A stretch of DNA of 40,639 bases from Gammaproteobacteria bacterium (GTDB lineage Bacteria; Pseudomonadota; Gammaproteobacteria; Pseudomonadales; Pseudomonadaceae). The stretch lies in NCBI GenBank assembly GCA_023475025.1, contig JAMCWB010000010.1, positions 1 to 40,639 on the forward strand, written 5' to 3'. The notes under the pieces were generated by a model. It had not been told where the DNA came from, made no database searches, and worked only from the letters and a program-made list of their open reading frames with translations. The stretch's first letter is position 1. The number at the start of each line of letters is the position of its first letter. This document shows, piece after piece, positions 1-9,271 of the stretch. A program made the translations under genes and the position numbers.

Positions 1-51
1 GCGCTTCTCGGCCTGCTTGGCGCGTTTTTTGGCTTGAGGTGAGTTGGCCAC
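1..51 (-). CDS. rpsT: 30S ribosomal protein S20, N-terminal part (cut by window edge)
   Basis: The minus strand encodes VANSPQAKKRAKQAEKR, the lysine/arginine-rich N-terminus typical of ribosomal protein S20, which binds 16S rRNA early in 30S assembly. Only 17 codons are inside the window. The start is GTG at 51-49, preceded by a strong GAGGAG Shine-Dalgarno about 7 bases upstream. In E. coli, rpsT has a rare UUG start tied to autogenous control, so a non-ATG start here may be meaningful; that link is inference. The gene is divergent from murJ, as in Pseudomonas. Confidence 0.9.
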   Translation of the reverse strand, partial: MANSPQAKKRAKQAEKR

Positions 52-102
52 CGTCGTGCTCCTCAGAAATACTGAATGAATAAGGGTCGAATAAGGCCGC
101 GT

Positions 103-131
103 ACTATGCCGCCGGGCTTGCCGAATGTCAA
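103..131 (-). promoter_or_regulatory. sigma70-type promoter of rpsT
   Basis: Read on the minus strand, a perfect -35 box TTGACA (131-126) is followed by exactly 17 bases and a -10-like CATAGT (108-103, four of six consensus bases). This places the transcription start near 96 and gives a leader of roughly 45 bases before the rpsT start codon. The perfect -35 box and ideal spacing suit a ribosomal protein gene. Confidence 0.7.
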
Positions 132-172
132 GCCTGCAGCACATTATCTCGCAGCTGATTACGATTGCCGGT

Positions 173-209
173 TTGCAGGGCGCACAAGGGGTGCCTTGTG
201 CCCCGGCAA
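173..209. other. strong hairpin between rpsT and murJ
   Basis: TTGC/GCAA, GGG/CCC and GCACAAGG/CCTTGTGC (182-189 with 194-201) pair around a GGTG loop, giving about 15 base pairs with two single-base bulges or mismatches. There is no T-run on either side, so it is not a classical intrinsic terminator. It lies behind the rpsT promoter and about 40 bases before the murJ start. It could fold in a murJ leader RNA or be a protein-binding palindrome. Confidence 0.5.
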
Positions 210-246
210 CGAGCTATTATCGCGGTTTTTGCCGCCCGGATAAACC

Positions 247-1815
247 ATGACTTCCAGTACGCCACCAACTGCAGCAGAACCCAAGGCCCACGGCCTGCTG
301 CGTTCGGGCATGGTTGTCAGCATTATGACCATGCTGTCGCGGGTGCTGGGCATGGTGCGTGATGTGGTGGTGGCCAACTACTTTGGTTCCAAATCCGAAG
401 CGGATGCCTTCTTTATTGCCTTCAAGATCCCCAATTTCCTGCGCCGGCTGTTTGCCGAAGGGGCCTTTGCCCAGGCCTTTGTGCCGGTATTGTCGGAATA
501 CCGCACCAAGCGCAGCCTGGCCGAGGTCAAGCTGTTGGTTGACCGGGTGGCCGGTACCCTGGGGCTGAGTCTGGTGGCTATTACTGCGATCGGTGTGGCT
601 GGTGCGCCGCTACTCATTACCCTGTTTGCGCCGGGGTTCCATGGCGATGCCTACAAGCTCGGTCTGGCCACCGATATGCTGCGCATCACCTTCCCTTACT
701 TGCTGCTGATTTCACTGACGGCTTTCTGTGGTTCTATCCTGAACAGCTACGGACGCTTTGCCGTGCCGGCCTTTACTCCGGTGCTACTTAATCTGTGCAT
801 GATTGGCGCTACGGTGCTGCTCAGCCCTTGGTTCGAGCAGCCAATCATGGCGTTGGCCTGGGGGGTGTTCATTGCCGGGGTCGCGCAGCTATTGTTCCAG
901 ATGCCGTTTCTCTGGCGCATCCGCTTGCTGCCGGTACCACGGCCGAATCGGCATGATGAAGGCGTCAAGCGCATCATGACCTTGATGATACCGGCCCTGT
1001 TTGCCGTCTCGGTCAGCCAGATCAACCTGCTGCTGGATACCGTGCTGGCGTCTTTTCTGCAGACTGGCAGTATTTCCTGGCTGTATTACGCTGATCGCCT
1101 GTCTGAACTGCCGCTGGGTGCCTTCGGTATTGCTATCGGCACAGTGATTCTGCCGGCGCTGTCGCGCCAGCACGCCGGAGCTGATCCCAAGGCCTTTGCG
1201 GCGACCCTGGACTGGGCCATTCGTATGGTGTTGCTGATCGGGGTACCGGCGGCGCTGGCGCTGTTGTTACTCGCCGAGCCCTTGATTGCTACCTTGTTCC
1301 ATTACGGCGCCATGACCGATGCCGATGTGCTGCAATCCTCTGCGGCCTTGCGTGCCTACGCGGTCGGGGTGATGACCTTTATGCTGATCAAGGTGTTGGC
1401 GCCGGGGTACTTTGCTCGCCAGGACACCAAGACACCGGTCAAGATTGCCATTCTCTGCATGGTCGTCAATATGGTGCTCAACCTGATCCTGATCTGGCCT
1501 CTGGCGCATGTCGGCCTGGCACTGGCAACCTCGCTGTCGGCCCTGTTGAACGCCGGTCTGCTCTGGTGGGGGCTGCGTAAATCGGGTATCTACCTGGCCC
1601 AGCCGGGCTGGGGTCTGTTTGCCCTGCGCCTGGTGCTGGCCAGCCTGGCCATGGTACTGGTGGTGTACTGGCTGGCGGCGGATGTCAGCTTGTGGCTGGC
1701 CTGGGGCTGGCAGCAGCGGGTTGTGCAGATGGGGCTGTTGGTGCTGGCTGGTGCGGGTGCTTACGGACTGGCCCTGCTGCTGGCCGGTTTGCGCCCGCGT
1801 CATCTGCGTAAATAA
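247..1815 (+). CDS. murJ: lipid II flippase MurJ (MviN)
   Basis: MurJ is an inner-membrane MOP-superfamily flippase that moves lipid II across the cytoplasmic membrane for peptidoglycan synthesis. The 522-residue length and about 14 hydrophobic helices match the family. The signature N-terminal region SRVLGMVRDVVVANYFG (residues 31-47) is present, followed by RRLFAEGAFAQAFVPV, which carries conserved charged residues lining the MurJ cavity. The ATG at 247 follows a weak GGAT ribosome site. The gene sits between rpsT (divergent) and ribF, the standard Pseudomonas order. Confidence 0.95.
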   Translation: MTSSTPPTAAEPKAHGLLRSGMVVSIMTMLSRVLGMVRDVVVANYFGSKSEADAFFIAFKIPNFLRRLFAEGAFAQAFVPVLSEYRTKRSLAEVKLLVDRVAGTLGLSLVAITAIGVAGAPLLITLFAPGFHGDAYKLGLATDMLRITFPYLLLISLTAFCGSILNSYGRFAVPAFTPVLLNLCMIGATVLLSPWFEQPIMALAWGVFIAGVAQLLFQMPFLWRIRLLPVPRPNRHDEGVKRIMTLMIPALFAVSVSQINLLLDTVLASFLQTGSISWLYYADRLSELPLGAFGIAIGTVILPALSRQHAGADPKAFAATLDWAIRMVLLIGVPAALALLLLAEPLIATLFHYGAMTDADVLQSSAALRAYAVGVMTFMLIKVLAPGYFARQDTKTPVKIAILCMVVNMVLNLILIWPLAHVGLALATSLSALLNAGLLWWGLRKSGIYLAQPGWGLFALRLVLASLAMVLVVYWLAADVSLWLAWGWQQRVVQMGLLVLAGAGAYGLALLLAGLRPRHLRK

Positions 1816-1867
1816 GTCGGCTCATCAGCCCCGGCAGCGCTGGTGGCTTGCCTGGCGCCGCATGAGG

Positions 1868-1873
1868 TATACT
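1868..1873 (+). promoter_or_regulatory. candidate -10 box upstream of ribF
   Basis: TATACT lies 35 bases before the ribF start in the 92-base gap after murJ. No good -35 box sits at 16-18 bases; the nearest, TTGCCT, is only 14 bases away. ribF-ileS-lspA may have its own promoter here, but the match is partial. Confidence 0.3.
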
Positions 1874-1907
1874 GCGGCGCTTTCACTCATCCATCATGAC
1901 GAGCACT

Positions 1908-2840
1908 ATGGAACTGGTCCGCGGCCTACACAATCTGCGGCCCCGGCATCGGGGCTGTGTGGCAACCATCGGCAATTTTGACGGTGTGCATGCCGGCCAT
2001 CAGGCCATCCTCAAGCGCCTGCGGGAACATTCCCGGCGTCTTGGCCTGCCCGGCTGCGTGGTGATCTTCGAGCCGCAGCCGCGCGAGTACTTTGCGCCTG
2101 AAGCGGCGCCGCCGCGGCTGTCCCGTCTGCGTGACAAGCTGGCGCTGCTGGAAGCTGAGGGTGTTGACCGGGTGCTGTGTCTGGCCTTCAACCACCGTTT
2201 ACGCAGCTTGAGTGCCGAGGCCTTTGTGCAGCAAGCACTGCTGGATGGCCTGGGTATCAAGCACCTGGAAGTAGGCGATGATTTTCGCTTTGGCTGTGAC
2301 CGTTCCGGTGATTTTGCCTTTCTGCAGGACAGTGGTGCCCGCCATGGCTTCAGTGTGGAAGCGGCCAGTACGGTGGCTGATTGCGGCGAACGGATCAGTA
2401 GCAGCCGGGTGCGTCAGGTGCTGGCTGACGCTGACTTCGAACAGGCTGAGCGTTTGCTGGGGCGGCCTTTCAGCATCACGGGGCGTGTGCTCTATGGTCA
2501 GCAACTGGGCCGTACCCTGGATGCACCCACAGCCAATATCCAGCTCAAGCGTCTGCATGCCCCCCTCAATGGCGTCTATCGGGTCAGTGCGCAGATTGAT
2601 GGTGCCGGCGAGACCTTGAAGGGCGTTGCCAATATTGGCCGCCGACCCAGCGTGGGCGACGATGGTCAGGCCCACCTGGAAGTGCATCTGTTTGATTTCA
2701 GCGGCGACCTCTACGGCCGCCGGCTGACGGTGCTGTTCCATGAGAAACTGCGTGACGAACAGCAGTTTGATTCACTGGATGCCCTGAAGCAGGGTATTCA
2801 GGCTGACTTTGCCAAAGCCCGCGCCCAGTGGGGCATTTAA
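1908..2840 (+). CDS. ribF: bifunctional riboflavin kinase / FMN adenylyltransferase
   Basis: RibF phosphorylates riboflavin to FMN and then adenylates FMN to FAD. The N-terminal adenylyltransferase half carries [14 protein letters not shown] near residues 19-32, the nucleotidyl-transferase HxGH-type motif. The C-terminal flavokinase half starts around residue 190 and contains [10 protein letters not shown]. The 310-residue length is normal. An in-frame ATG at 1896 exists, but the ATG at 1908 ([12 protein letters not shown]) gives the N-terminus I expect for pseudomonad RibF and is preferred. ileS follows after 37 bases, as in related genomes. Confidence 0.94.
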   Translation: MELVRGLHNLRPRHRGCVATIGNFDGVHAGHQAILKRLREHSRRLGLPGCVVIFEPQPREYFAPEAAPPRLSRLRDKLALLEAEGVDRVLCLAFNHRLRSLSAEAFVQQALLDGLGIKHLEVGDDFRFGCDRSGDFAFLQDSGARHGFSVEAASTVADCGERISSSRVRQVLADADFEQAERLLGRPFSITGRVLYGQQLGRTLDAPTANIQLKRLHAPLNGVYRVSAQIDGAGETLKGVANIGRRPSVGDDGQAHLEVHLFDFSGDLYGRRLTVLFHEKLRDEQQFDSLDALKQGIQADFAKARAQWGI

Positions 2841-2877
2841 TCTACCTTTTGCGTATTCACGTCTGGACTCAATCGAC

Positions 2878-5703
2878 ATGACCGATTACAAAGCGACACT
2901 GAATCTGCCGGCAACCGACTTCCCGATGAAGGCCGGTCTGCCGACACGCGAGCCCGCTACCCTGCAGCGCCTGGATGGCCTGTACCAGCGAATTCGCGAG
3001 ATCAGTCAGGGCCGTCCGCCATTTATCCTGCACGATGGCCCGCCCTACGCCAACGGCAGCATTCATATCGGTCATGCGGTCAACAAGATCATCAAGGACA
3101 TGATCATTCGCTCCAAGACCCTGTCCGGTTTTGACGCGCCTTACGTACCCGGCTGGGACTGCCACGGCCTGCCGATCGAGCACAAGATCGAGACGACCCA
3201 TGGCAAGCATCTGGAGCCGGCCAGGACACGCGAGTTGAGCCGTGCCTATGCAGCAGAGCAGGTCGAGGGGCAGAAGGCTGACTTTATTCGCCTGGGTGTT
3301 CTCGGCGACTGGAACAAGCCGTATCGCACCATGGACTTCAGTAACGAAGCCGGTGAGATTCGTGCGCTGGGCAAGTTGGTCGAGCAGGGCGTGGTGTTCA
3401 AGGGCCTGAAGCCGGTTAACTGGTGCTTTGATTGCGGTTCGGCGCTGGCTGAGGCGGAAGTCGAGTACGCCGACAAGCAATCGCCGACCATTGATGTCGG
3501 CTTTTTCTGTGCCGAGCCCGAGAAGCTGGCCAGTGCCTTTGGTCTGGATGCGCTGAGCAAGCCGGTTCAGGCGGTGATCTGGACCACTACGCCATGGACC
3601 ATCCCGGCCAACCAGGCGTTGAACATCCATCCGGAATTCGACTACGCGCTGGTGGATGCCGGTGATCGGATACTGCTGCTGGCGGAAGAACTGGTGGAAA
3701 CCTGCCTGCAGCGTTATGGCCGCGAAGGTCAGGTACTGGCTACCACGACCGGGGACACGCTCGAGCTGATCAATTTCCGCCATCCTTTCTATGACCGACT
3801 GTCACCCGTCTACCTGGCGGATTATGTCGAGCTGGGTGCTGGTACCGGTATCGTGCATTCGGCCCCGGCTTATGGTGAGGATGACTTCTATACCTGCCGT
3901 CGTTACGGCATGCACAACGACGAGATTCTCAATCCGGTGCAGGGCAATGGGGTCTATGCCGAGTCGCTGGAGTTTTTTGGTGGCCAGTTCATCTGGAAGG
4001 CGAACCCGAATGTGGTGGCCAAGCTGGATGACGTCGATTGTCTGCTCGCGCACGAACAGGTCAGCCACAGCTACATGCATTGCTGGCGGCACAAGACCCC
4101 GGTCATCTACCGCGCCACGGCGCAATGGTTTGTTGGTATGGATGTGCCGGTAGCCGGTGGCGAGACCTTGCGTGAGCGTGCGCTCAAGGCTATCGAAGAC
4201 ACCCATTTCGTACCCGACTGGGGCAAGCAGCGGTTGCACAACATGATTGCCGGTCGCCCGGACTGGTGTATTTCGCGGCAGCGCAACTGGGGTGTGCCCA
4301 TCCCGTTTTTTCTGCACAAGGAAAGCGGTGACCTGCACCCACGTACGCTGGAGCTACTTGAGCAGGTAGCGCAGAAAGTCGAACAGCAAGGCATTGATGC
4401 CTGGTTCAACATGGACGCTGCCGAGTTGCTCGGTGACGAGGCGGCTGACTATGACAAGATCAGCGATACCCTGGATGTCTGGTTTGATTCCGGTACCACC
4501 CACTGGCACGTCATGCGCGGCTCGCACCCGATGGGGCATAACCAGGGGCCGCTGGCGGACCTGTACCTGGAAGGCTCTGACCAGCACCGTGGCTGGTTCC
4601 ATTCATCCTTGCTCACCGGTGCCGCGATCGATGGCCATGCCCCTTACAAAGGGCTGCTGACCCACGGCTTTGTGGTGGATGAAAACGGCCGCAAGATGTC
4701 CAAGTCACTGGGTAACGTGATTGCGCCGCAGCAGGTTACCGATAGCCTGGGCGCTGACATTCTGCGCCTGTGGGTCGCCTCGTCGGACTATTCCGGTGAG
4801 ATGGCGGTATCCCAGCAGATCCTGCAGCGCAGCGCCGATGCCTATCGACGCATCCGCAATACCGCGCGTTTCCTGCTCTCCAACCTGAATGGCTTTGATC
4901 CCAAAGAGCATCTGTTGCCGGCCGAGCAGATGCTGGATCTGGACCGCTGGGCCGTCGACTACACCCTGCGCCTGCAACAGGAAGTGATCGAGGCCTACGA
5001 CAGTTACAAGTTCTGGAATGTGTACCAGAAGATTCACAACTTCTGCGTGCATGAGCTGGGCGGTTTCTATCTGGATATCATCAAGGATCGTCAGTACACC
5101 ACCCAGGCCGACAGTGTGGCGCGCCGCTCCTGTCAGAGCGCGCTCTATCATATTGCCGAAGCCCTGGTGCGCTGGATTGCTCCGATTCTGTCCTTTACCG
5201 CGGAAGAGCTGTGGCAGTACCTGCCGGGTGAGCGCGGTGACTCTGTGATGTTGGCGACCTGGTATGAAGGGTTGCATGCCTTGCCCGAGCAGGCAGAGTT
5301 GGGCCGCGACTTCTGGGATCAGGTAATTGCAGTGAAAACCGCGGTGAACAAGGAGCTGGAAAACCAGCGTAACGCCAAGGTGATTCGCGGCAACCTGCAA
5401 GCCGAGCTGGTGCTCTATGTCGACAGCGCTTTGCAGGCCACGCTGGAACATCTTGGTGATGAGCTGCGCTTTGTGTTGATCACTTCAGAGGCCACGCTGG
5501 CTCCGCTGGCTTCGGCGCCGGCCGAAGCGGTCGTGACAGAGCTGAACGGGCTCAAACTGCAGGTGGTGAAATCCGAGCACACCAAGTGTGAGCGCTGCTG
5601 GCACTTCCGTGCCGATGTTGGTACCCATGCCGGTCATGAAAGCATCTGTGGTCGCTGTGTAGACAACATCGAAGGTGACGGCGAGGTGCGCCGACATGCC
5701 TGA
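2878..5703 (+). CDS. ileS: isoleucyl-tRNA synthetase
   Basis: A class I synthetase that charges tRNA-Ile and edits misactivated valine. The 941-residue product has the HIGH motif within GSIHIGHAV (about residue 60) and the KMSKS motif within [11 protein letters not shown] (about residue 605). A C-terminal zinc ribbon (CERCWHF and CGRCVDN) is typical of bacterial-type IleRS. The start was set at [18 protein letters not shown], the conserved family start; the frame is open 69 bases further upstream, but that part overlaps ribF and looks like read-back. The stop overlaps the lspA start, indicating co-translation. Confidence 0.97.
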   Translation: MTDYKATLNLPATDFPMKAGLPTREPATLQRLDGLYQRIREISQGRPPFILHDGPPYANGSIHIGHAVNKIIKDMIIRSKTLSGFDAPYVPGWDCHGLPIEHKIETTHGKHLEPARTRELSRAYAAEQVEGQKADFIRLGVLGDWNKPYRTMDFSNEAGEIRALGKLVEQGVVFKGLKPVNWCFDCGSALAEAEVEYADKQSPTIDVGFFCAEPEKLASAFGLDALSKPVQAVIWTTTPWTIPANQALNIHPEFDYALVDAGDRILLLAEELVETCLQRYGREGQVLATTTGDTLELINFRHPFYDRLSPVYLADYVELGAGTGIVHSAPAYGEDDFYTCRRYGMHNDEILNPVQGNGVYAESLEFFGGQFIWKANPNVVAKLDDVDCLLAHEQVSHSYMHCWRHKTPVIYRATAQWFVGMDVPVAGGETLRERALKAIEDTHFVPDWGKQRLHNMIAGRPDWCISRQRNWGVPIPFFLHKESGDLHPRTLELLEQVAQKVEQQGIDAWFNMDAAELLGDEAADYDKISDTLDVWFDSGTTHWHVMRGSHPMGHNQGPLADLYLEGSDQHRGWFHSSLLTGAAIDGHAPYKGLLTHGFVVDENGRKMSKSLGNVIAPQQVTDSLGADILRLWVASSDYSGEMAVSQQILQRSADAYRRIRNTARFLLSNLNGFDPKEHLLPAEQMLDLDRWAVDYTLRLQQEVIEAYDSYKFWNVYQKIHNFCVHELGGFYLDIIKDRQYTTQADSVARRSCQSALYHIAEALVRWIAPILSFTAEELWQYLPGERGDSVMLATWYEGLHALPEQAELGRDFWDQVIAVKTAVNKELENQRNAKVIRGNLQAELVLYVDSALQATLEHLGDELRFVLITSEATLAPLASAPAEAVVTELNGLKLQVVKSEHTKCERCWHFRADVGTHAGHESICGRCVDNIEGDGEVRRHA

Positions 5704-6193
5704 GGCACGGCGTAGCCTGGTCTGGTTGTGGTTGTCCGCCGGCATACTGGTGCTCGACTTGTTGACCAAGTGGCTGGCCGAGGCCTATCTGCTGCCTTAC
5801 CAGCAGGTGCCACTGATTGACGGACTGTTCAGCCTGATGCTGGCCTACAACCCGGGCGCGGCATTCAGCTTTCTGGCCTCGGCCGGTGGCTGGCAGCGTT
5901 GGTTTTTCTCCGCTGTGGCGGTGGTGGTCAGCATTGTGCTGGTCATCTGGCTGGCCCGCTTGAGCCGTGACAAATGGATCGAAGCCATGGGGCTGTCGCT
6001 GATTCTCGGCGGGGCGTTGGGTAATTTGTATGATCGTGTTGTGCACGGCCAGGTGGTCGATTTCATTCTGGTACATTGGCAACAGCAGTGGTTTTTTCCA
6101 GCGTTCAATATTGCCGACAGTGCGATTACCGTTGGTGCCATTCTGCTGATTGCCGATATGTTCTGGCCGCGCAAGGCGACCGGCGAGGCATGA
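5696..6193 (+). CDS. lspA: lipoprotein signal peptidase (signal peptidase II)
   Basis: LspA is a polytopic inner-membrane aspartyl protease that removes signal peptides from diacylglyceryl prolipoproteins. The 165-residue protein has four hydrophobic helices and the conserved boxes [24 protein letters not shown] and FNIADSAIT, which include the two catalytic aspartates. The ATG at 5696 overlaps the last codons of ileS and has GAGG 9 bases upstream; a GTG at 5675 is possible but would add seven unconserved residues. The ileS-lspA overlap is usual in gamma-proteobacteria. Confidence 0.95.
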   Translation: MPEARRSLVWLWLSAGILVLDLLTKWLAEAYLLPYQQVPLIDGLFSLMLAYNPGAAFSFLASAGGWQRWFFSAVAVVVSIVLVIWLARLSRDKWIEAMGLSLILGGALGNLYDRVVHGQVVDFILVHWQQQWFFPAFNIADSAITVGAILLIADMFWPRKATGEA

Positions 6194-6200
6194 TCCACAA

Positions 6201-6218
6201 GACCACCTTCAGGTGGTC
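6201..6218. other. short perfect hairpin between lspA and fkpB
   Basis: GACCACC and GGTGGTC pair perfectly around a TTCA loop, eight bases after the lspA stop. No U-tract follows, so termination would have to be Rho-aided; it may instead stabilise the upstream mRNA end or partly separate fkpB expression. Confidence 0.4.
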
Positions 6219-6248
6219 ACTGTTCCACTCTTTTGTCAGGTCCCGTGC

Positions 6249-6680
6249 ATGAGCGAAAATCGCATCAATCAAGACAGTCAGGTTACCCTGCATTTCACCC
6301 TGAAACTGCCCGGCGGCGAGGTGGTTGATAGTACTCTGGACAAGCAGCCAGCCACGTTCAAGGCGGGTGATGGCAGTCTGTTACCCGGCTTTGAGCAGGC
6401 CCTTTATGGCCTCAAGGCGGGCGACAAGCGCAGCTTCGAGATTACCCCTGAGCAGGGTTTTGGCCCGGGCAATCCGCAGAATATCCAGGTAATGCCGCGT
6501 GACAACTTCAATGAAATGGAACTGGAAACCGGGCTACTGGTGATTTTCCAGGATGCGGCTGGTGGCGAGCTGCCGGGGGTAGTGAAGACGATTCATGACA
6601 CCACTGTGGAGGTGGACTTCAATCATCCACTGGCCGGCAAGGTGGTGACCTTCGAGGTCGAGATTGTTGCTGTTGCCTGA
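6249..6680 (+). CDS. fkpB: FKBP-type peptidyl-prolyl isomerase, SlpA class
   Basis: A 143-residue FKBP domain protein of the SlpA/FkpB type. These have an insert-in-flap chaperone domain next to the prolyl isomerase fold and help cytoplasmic protein folding. Visible features are the start SENRINQDSQVTLHFTLKL, LPGFEQALYGLKAGDKR and the loop GFGPGNPQNIQ. The ATG at 6249 has AGGT about 7 bases upstream and gives the usual family length; the open frame before it is not conserved. It lies between lspA and ispH as in E. coli and Pseudomonas. Confidence 0.93.
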   Translation: MSENRINQDSQVTLHFTLKLPGGEVVDSTLDKQPATFKAGDGSLLPGFEQALYGLKAGDKRSFEITPEQGFGPGNPQNIQVMPRDNFNEMELETGLLVIFQDAAGGELPGVVKTIHDTTVEVDFNHPLAGKVVTFEVEIVAVA

Positions 6681-6761
6681 GGGGGTGGTGAATGTGCATC
6701 CTCGCCACTCTTCATGCATAATACCCGAGTAAATAACTCTGTTTTAACGCCGAGGCTGAGT

Positions 6762-7718
6762 ATGCAGATCAAACTGGCCAATCCCCGTGGTTTCTGTGCC
6801 GGGGTGGACCGCGCTATCGAGATCGTCAATCGCGCGCTGGACGTGTTCGAGCCGCCGATTTATGTGCGCCATGAAGTGGTCCACAACAAGTTTGTGGTCG
6901 AGGATCTGCGCAGCCGCGGTGCCATCTTTGTCGAGGAAATCGACCAGGTGCCGGATGACGTGATTGTTATCTTCAGTGCCCATGGTGTATCCCAGGCAGT
7001 CCGTCAGCAGGCGGCGGATCGTGGCCTCAAGGTGTTTGATGCGACCTGTCCGCTGGTGACCAAGGTGCATATGGAAGTGGCCCGTTACAGCCGTGATGGT
7101 CGCGAGTGCATTCTGATCGGTCACGCCGGCCACCCGGAGGTGGAAGGCACCATGGGGCAGTACGATGCTTCCAATGGCGGCGCTATCTATCTGGTTGAGG
7201 ATGAGGCTGATGTGGCGGCCTTGCAGGTGCGTGACCCTGAGCGTCTGGCCTTTGTGACCCAGACGACCCTGTCGATGGATGATACAGCGCGGGTGATTGA
7301 TGCCTTGCGTACGCGTTTCCCGTCTATCAATGGGCCGCGCAAGGATGATATCTGCTACGCCACCCAGAACCGGCAGGATGCGGTGAAGCAGCTGGCGGCT
7401 GACTGTGATCTGGTGCTGGTGGTGGGTAGCCCGAACAGTTCCAATTCCAACCGTTTGCGTGAGTTGTCCGAGCGTATGGGTACGCCGGCCTATCTGATTG
7501 ATGGCGCTGCGGAGATCCAGCGTGATTGGTTAGCGGGCGTGAATACGATCGGCGTGACCGCGGGTGCCTCGGCGCCGGATGTGCTGGTGCGCGAAGTGAT
7601 CCAGCATTTGCATAGCTGGGGCGCGACCGGGGCGGAAGAGTTGGCTGGGCGCGAAGAGAATATCGTCTTCAGTATGCCGAAGGAATTGCGCTTGGTGGAT
7701 GCGAGCGAGGTTCAGTAA
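6762..7718 (+). CDS. ispH: 4-hydroxy-3-methylbut-2-enyl diphosphate reductase
   Basis: IspH (LytB) is the last enzyme of the MEP isoprenoid pathway; it uses a [4Fe-4S] cluster to reduce HMBPP to IPP and DMAPP. The 318-residue product has the three cluster cysteines in [23 protein letters not shown] and [10 protein letters not shown], with conserved histidines in RHEVVHN and GHAGHPE. The start at 6762 ([14 protein letters not shown]) has a GAGG ribosome site 6 bases upstream. In P. aeruginosa this gene is followed by type IV pilus genes; here it is followed by repeats and a broken umuC. Confidence 0.96.
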   Translation: MQIKLANPRGFCAGVDRAIEIVNRALDVFEPPIYVRHEVVHNKFVVEDLRSRGAIFVEEIDQVPDDVIVIFSAHGVSQAVRQQAADRGLKVFDATCPLVTKVHMEVARYSRDGRECILIGHAGHPEVEGTMGQYDASNGGAIYLVEDEADVAALQVRDPERLAFVTQTTLSMDDTARVIDALRTRFPSINGPRKDDICYATQNRQDAVKQLAADCDLVLVVGSPNSSNSNRLRELSERMGTPAYLIDGAAEIQRDWLAGVNTIGVTAGASAPDVLVREVIQHLHSWGATGAEELAGREENIVFSMPKELRLVDASEVQ

Positions 7719-7765
7719 ACTCCTGGCTTTGTTTGAATGTGTCAGCCATTGATGCAGCGCATTTC

Positions 7766-7941
7766 GAGAAGCACTGATTAAGCCGGTTCCGTGTCTCAGC
7801 CTGGTTGTCGCTGACCGGTTCTGGACACGCCGTAAACCCTTCCCTGGGGGCTCGTAGATGCCATTCTTGGCATCTAACGGTCCAGAACCGGTCAGCGGCA
7901 ACCAGGCTGCCGAAGTTGTGTGCTGTTAATCAGTGCTTCTC
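7766..7941. repeat. 176-bp nested palindromic repeat (MITE-like)
   Basis: The outer arms are a perfect 16-bp inverted repeat (7766-7781 GAGAAGCACTGATTAA with 7926-7941). Inside are 30-bp arms at 7797-7826 and 7880-7909 that match at 29 of 30 positions, and at the centre GATGCCA/TGGCATC (7857-7874). The whole unit can fold into one long interrupted hairpin. It contains no gene. It is intergenic, between the convergent ispH and umuC, so it could act as a bidirectional terminator or be a non-autonomous mobile repeat. No target duplication is obvious. Confidence 0.75.
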
Positions 7942-7973
7942 TGACGACGGATCTCCCCGGCACTCAAGGGAGT

Positions 7974-8102
7974 CTCTGAGAACGTAGGCGAGGCAGCTGC
8001 AGCAAGGCAAAAACAGCCGAGAAAGCGCAGTTTACGTGTTGTAAATGAGCATTTTGAGGCTGTTTTTAACGCGGCTGCGGCAACGCAGGTAGTTCTTCAG
8101 AG
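7974..8102. repeat. second palindromic intergenic repeat
   Basis: Outer arms CTCTGAGAAC (7974-7983) and GTTCTTCAGAG (8092-8102) pair with one bulge. Inner arms AAAAACAGCC (8009-8018) and GGCTGTTTTT (8058-8067) are a perfect inverted repeat, and TTTAC/GTAAA (8031-8035, 8041-8045) closes the tip. The pattern resembles a short palindromic repeat that I recall as common in pseudomonad intergenic regions; this recall needs a search. It ends six bases from the umuC stop codon. Confidence 0.65.
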
Positions 8103-8107
8103 GCTCG

Positions 8108-9271
8108 CTAGGTTGCGCGCGGCAAATCCTTCCACTGCGTTGTATACGCCGGGCTTTTGAAGGCCTGCCGCATGCGCCAGGCCGGATTGGCGGGCAGGCG
8201 GCCGAGGCGGATGTTGCCGCGACCCTGGTACTGGTTGATTCTATCCATGACCGCCATCAACTCATCACTGCCACGTCTGGGTTGTGGTTTGAACAGGTCC
8301 GGGGTGTATTGGCCTGGTTCGATCAACTCCATCAATATGACCCCCGCTTTGGCGTAGCCAATACCTGGCTGGTAGATCTGCGCCAGTCCGCGCAGGGCCA
8401 GTTGCACCAGGTCGCGGGTGTCGGCGGTGGGGTAGGGCAGCTCCAGGGTGATTTGCTGGCGCTGGGCCTGGGCGCCGTCGTAGACCCCGCTGCGGATAAA
8501 CAGGTGCAGTACCCGGCACAGGCTCTGTTGTGCGCGGAGCTTTTCAGCGGCGCGCGAGGTATACAGGGTAATGGCTTCGGCCAGGCTGTGCTGCTGATAG
8601 AGGCGGCTGGAAAAGGAGCGGGTGCTGGCGATCATTTTCTTGCGCTCCGGGCCCTCTTCCAGTGGAAAGCAGGCTTCGCCGGCCAGTTCGCGAGCGGTGC
8701 GTTGCAAGACGCTGTTGAAGCTGCGCTTGATCAGGCGCTGATCATAGCTGGCCAGGTCGCTGGCGTGTTCGATACCCAGCAGGCGCAGGCGTTGGGATAA
8801 GCGCCGACCGACGCCCCAGACTTGCTCCACCGGCGCCAGCGCGAGCAGTTTGCGTTGGCGCACCGGGTCGCGCAGGTCGACTACGCCTCCGGTCTGCGGC
8901 CAGCGCTTGCTGGCCCAGTTGGCCAGTTTGGCCAGGGTTTTGCTCGGTGCCAGGCCGATGCTGACGGGGATGCCGGTATGTTGCAGTACCTGTGCCTTGA
9001 GTTCGACAGCCCAGTGTTGCAGATCATTTTCTTCGCCCAAACCGCTGATATCGAGAAAGCTTTCATCAATCGAGTAGCGCTCAATTGCCGGTACTGCAGC
9101 CGCCAGGGTATTCATGACGCGGTCGGACAGGTCGGCATAGAGGGCATAATTGGAACTGAAGACTTCAATGTCATGCTTGCGGATGGCGTCCTGGATCTGG
9201 AACAGGGGAACGCCCATGGCGATACCCAGGGCTTTGGCCTCGTTGCTGCGGCTGACCACGCAGCCATCGTT
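8108..9271 (-). pseudogene. umuC: DNA polymerase V catalytic subunit, 3' part of interrupted umuC
   Basis: From GGC at 9265 down to the stop at 8108 the minus strand encodes 385 residues of UmuC: GCVVSRSNEAKALG, the palm motif YSIDESFLDISG, VSIGLAPSKTLAKLANWASK, and the little finger and C-terminal tail. The first 38 codons are missing here and lie at 18671-18784 beyond the insertion. A GTG at 9259 could start a 383-residue product, but it would lack the first catalytic aspartate (in the VDCNNFY motif) and part of the palm, so it should not polymerise DNA. Joining the two parts gives 423 residues, the normal UmuC length, with no frameshift. Confidence 0.93.
9266..9271. other. left junction core (attL-like) of the umuC insertion
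   Basis: ATCGTT here is the last umuC sequence before the element and is repeated exactly at 18671-18676. Only one copy is needed to rebuild umuC (AAC GAT on the coding strand). A 6-bp shared core fits the crossover region of tyrosine recombinases. A target duplication by a DDE transposase is less likely, because no such transposase is present. Confidence 0.75.

Noticed and set aside
8108..9259. Working UmuC made from the GTG at 9259
   Set aside because: It lacks the first catalytic aspartate and part of the palm, so polymerase activity is not expected.
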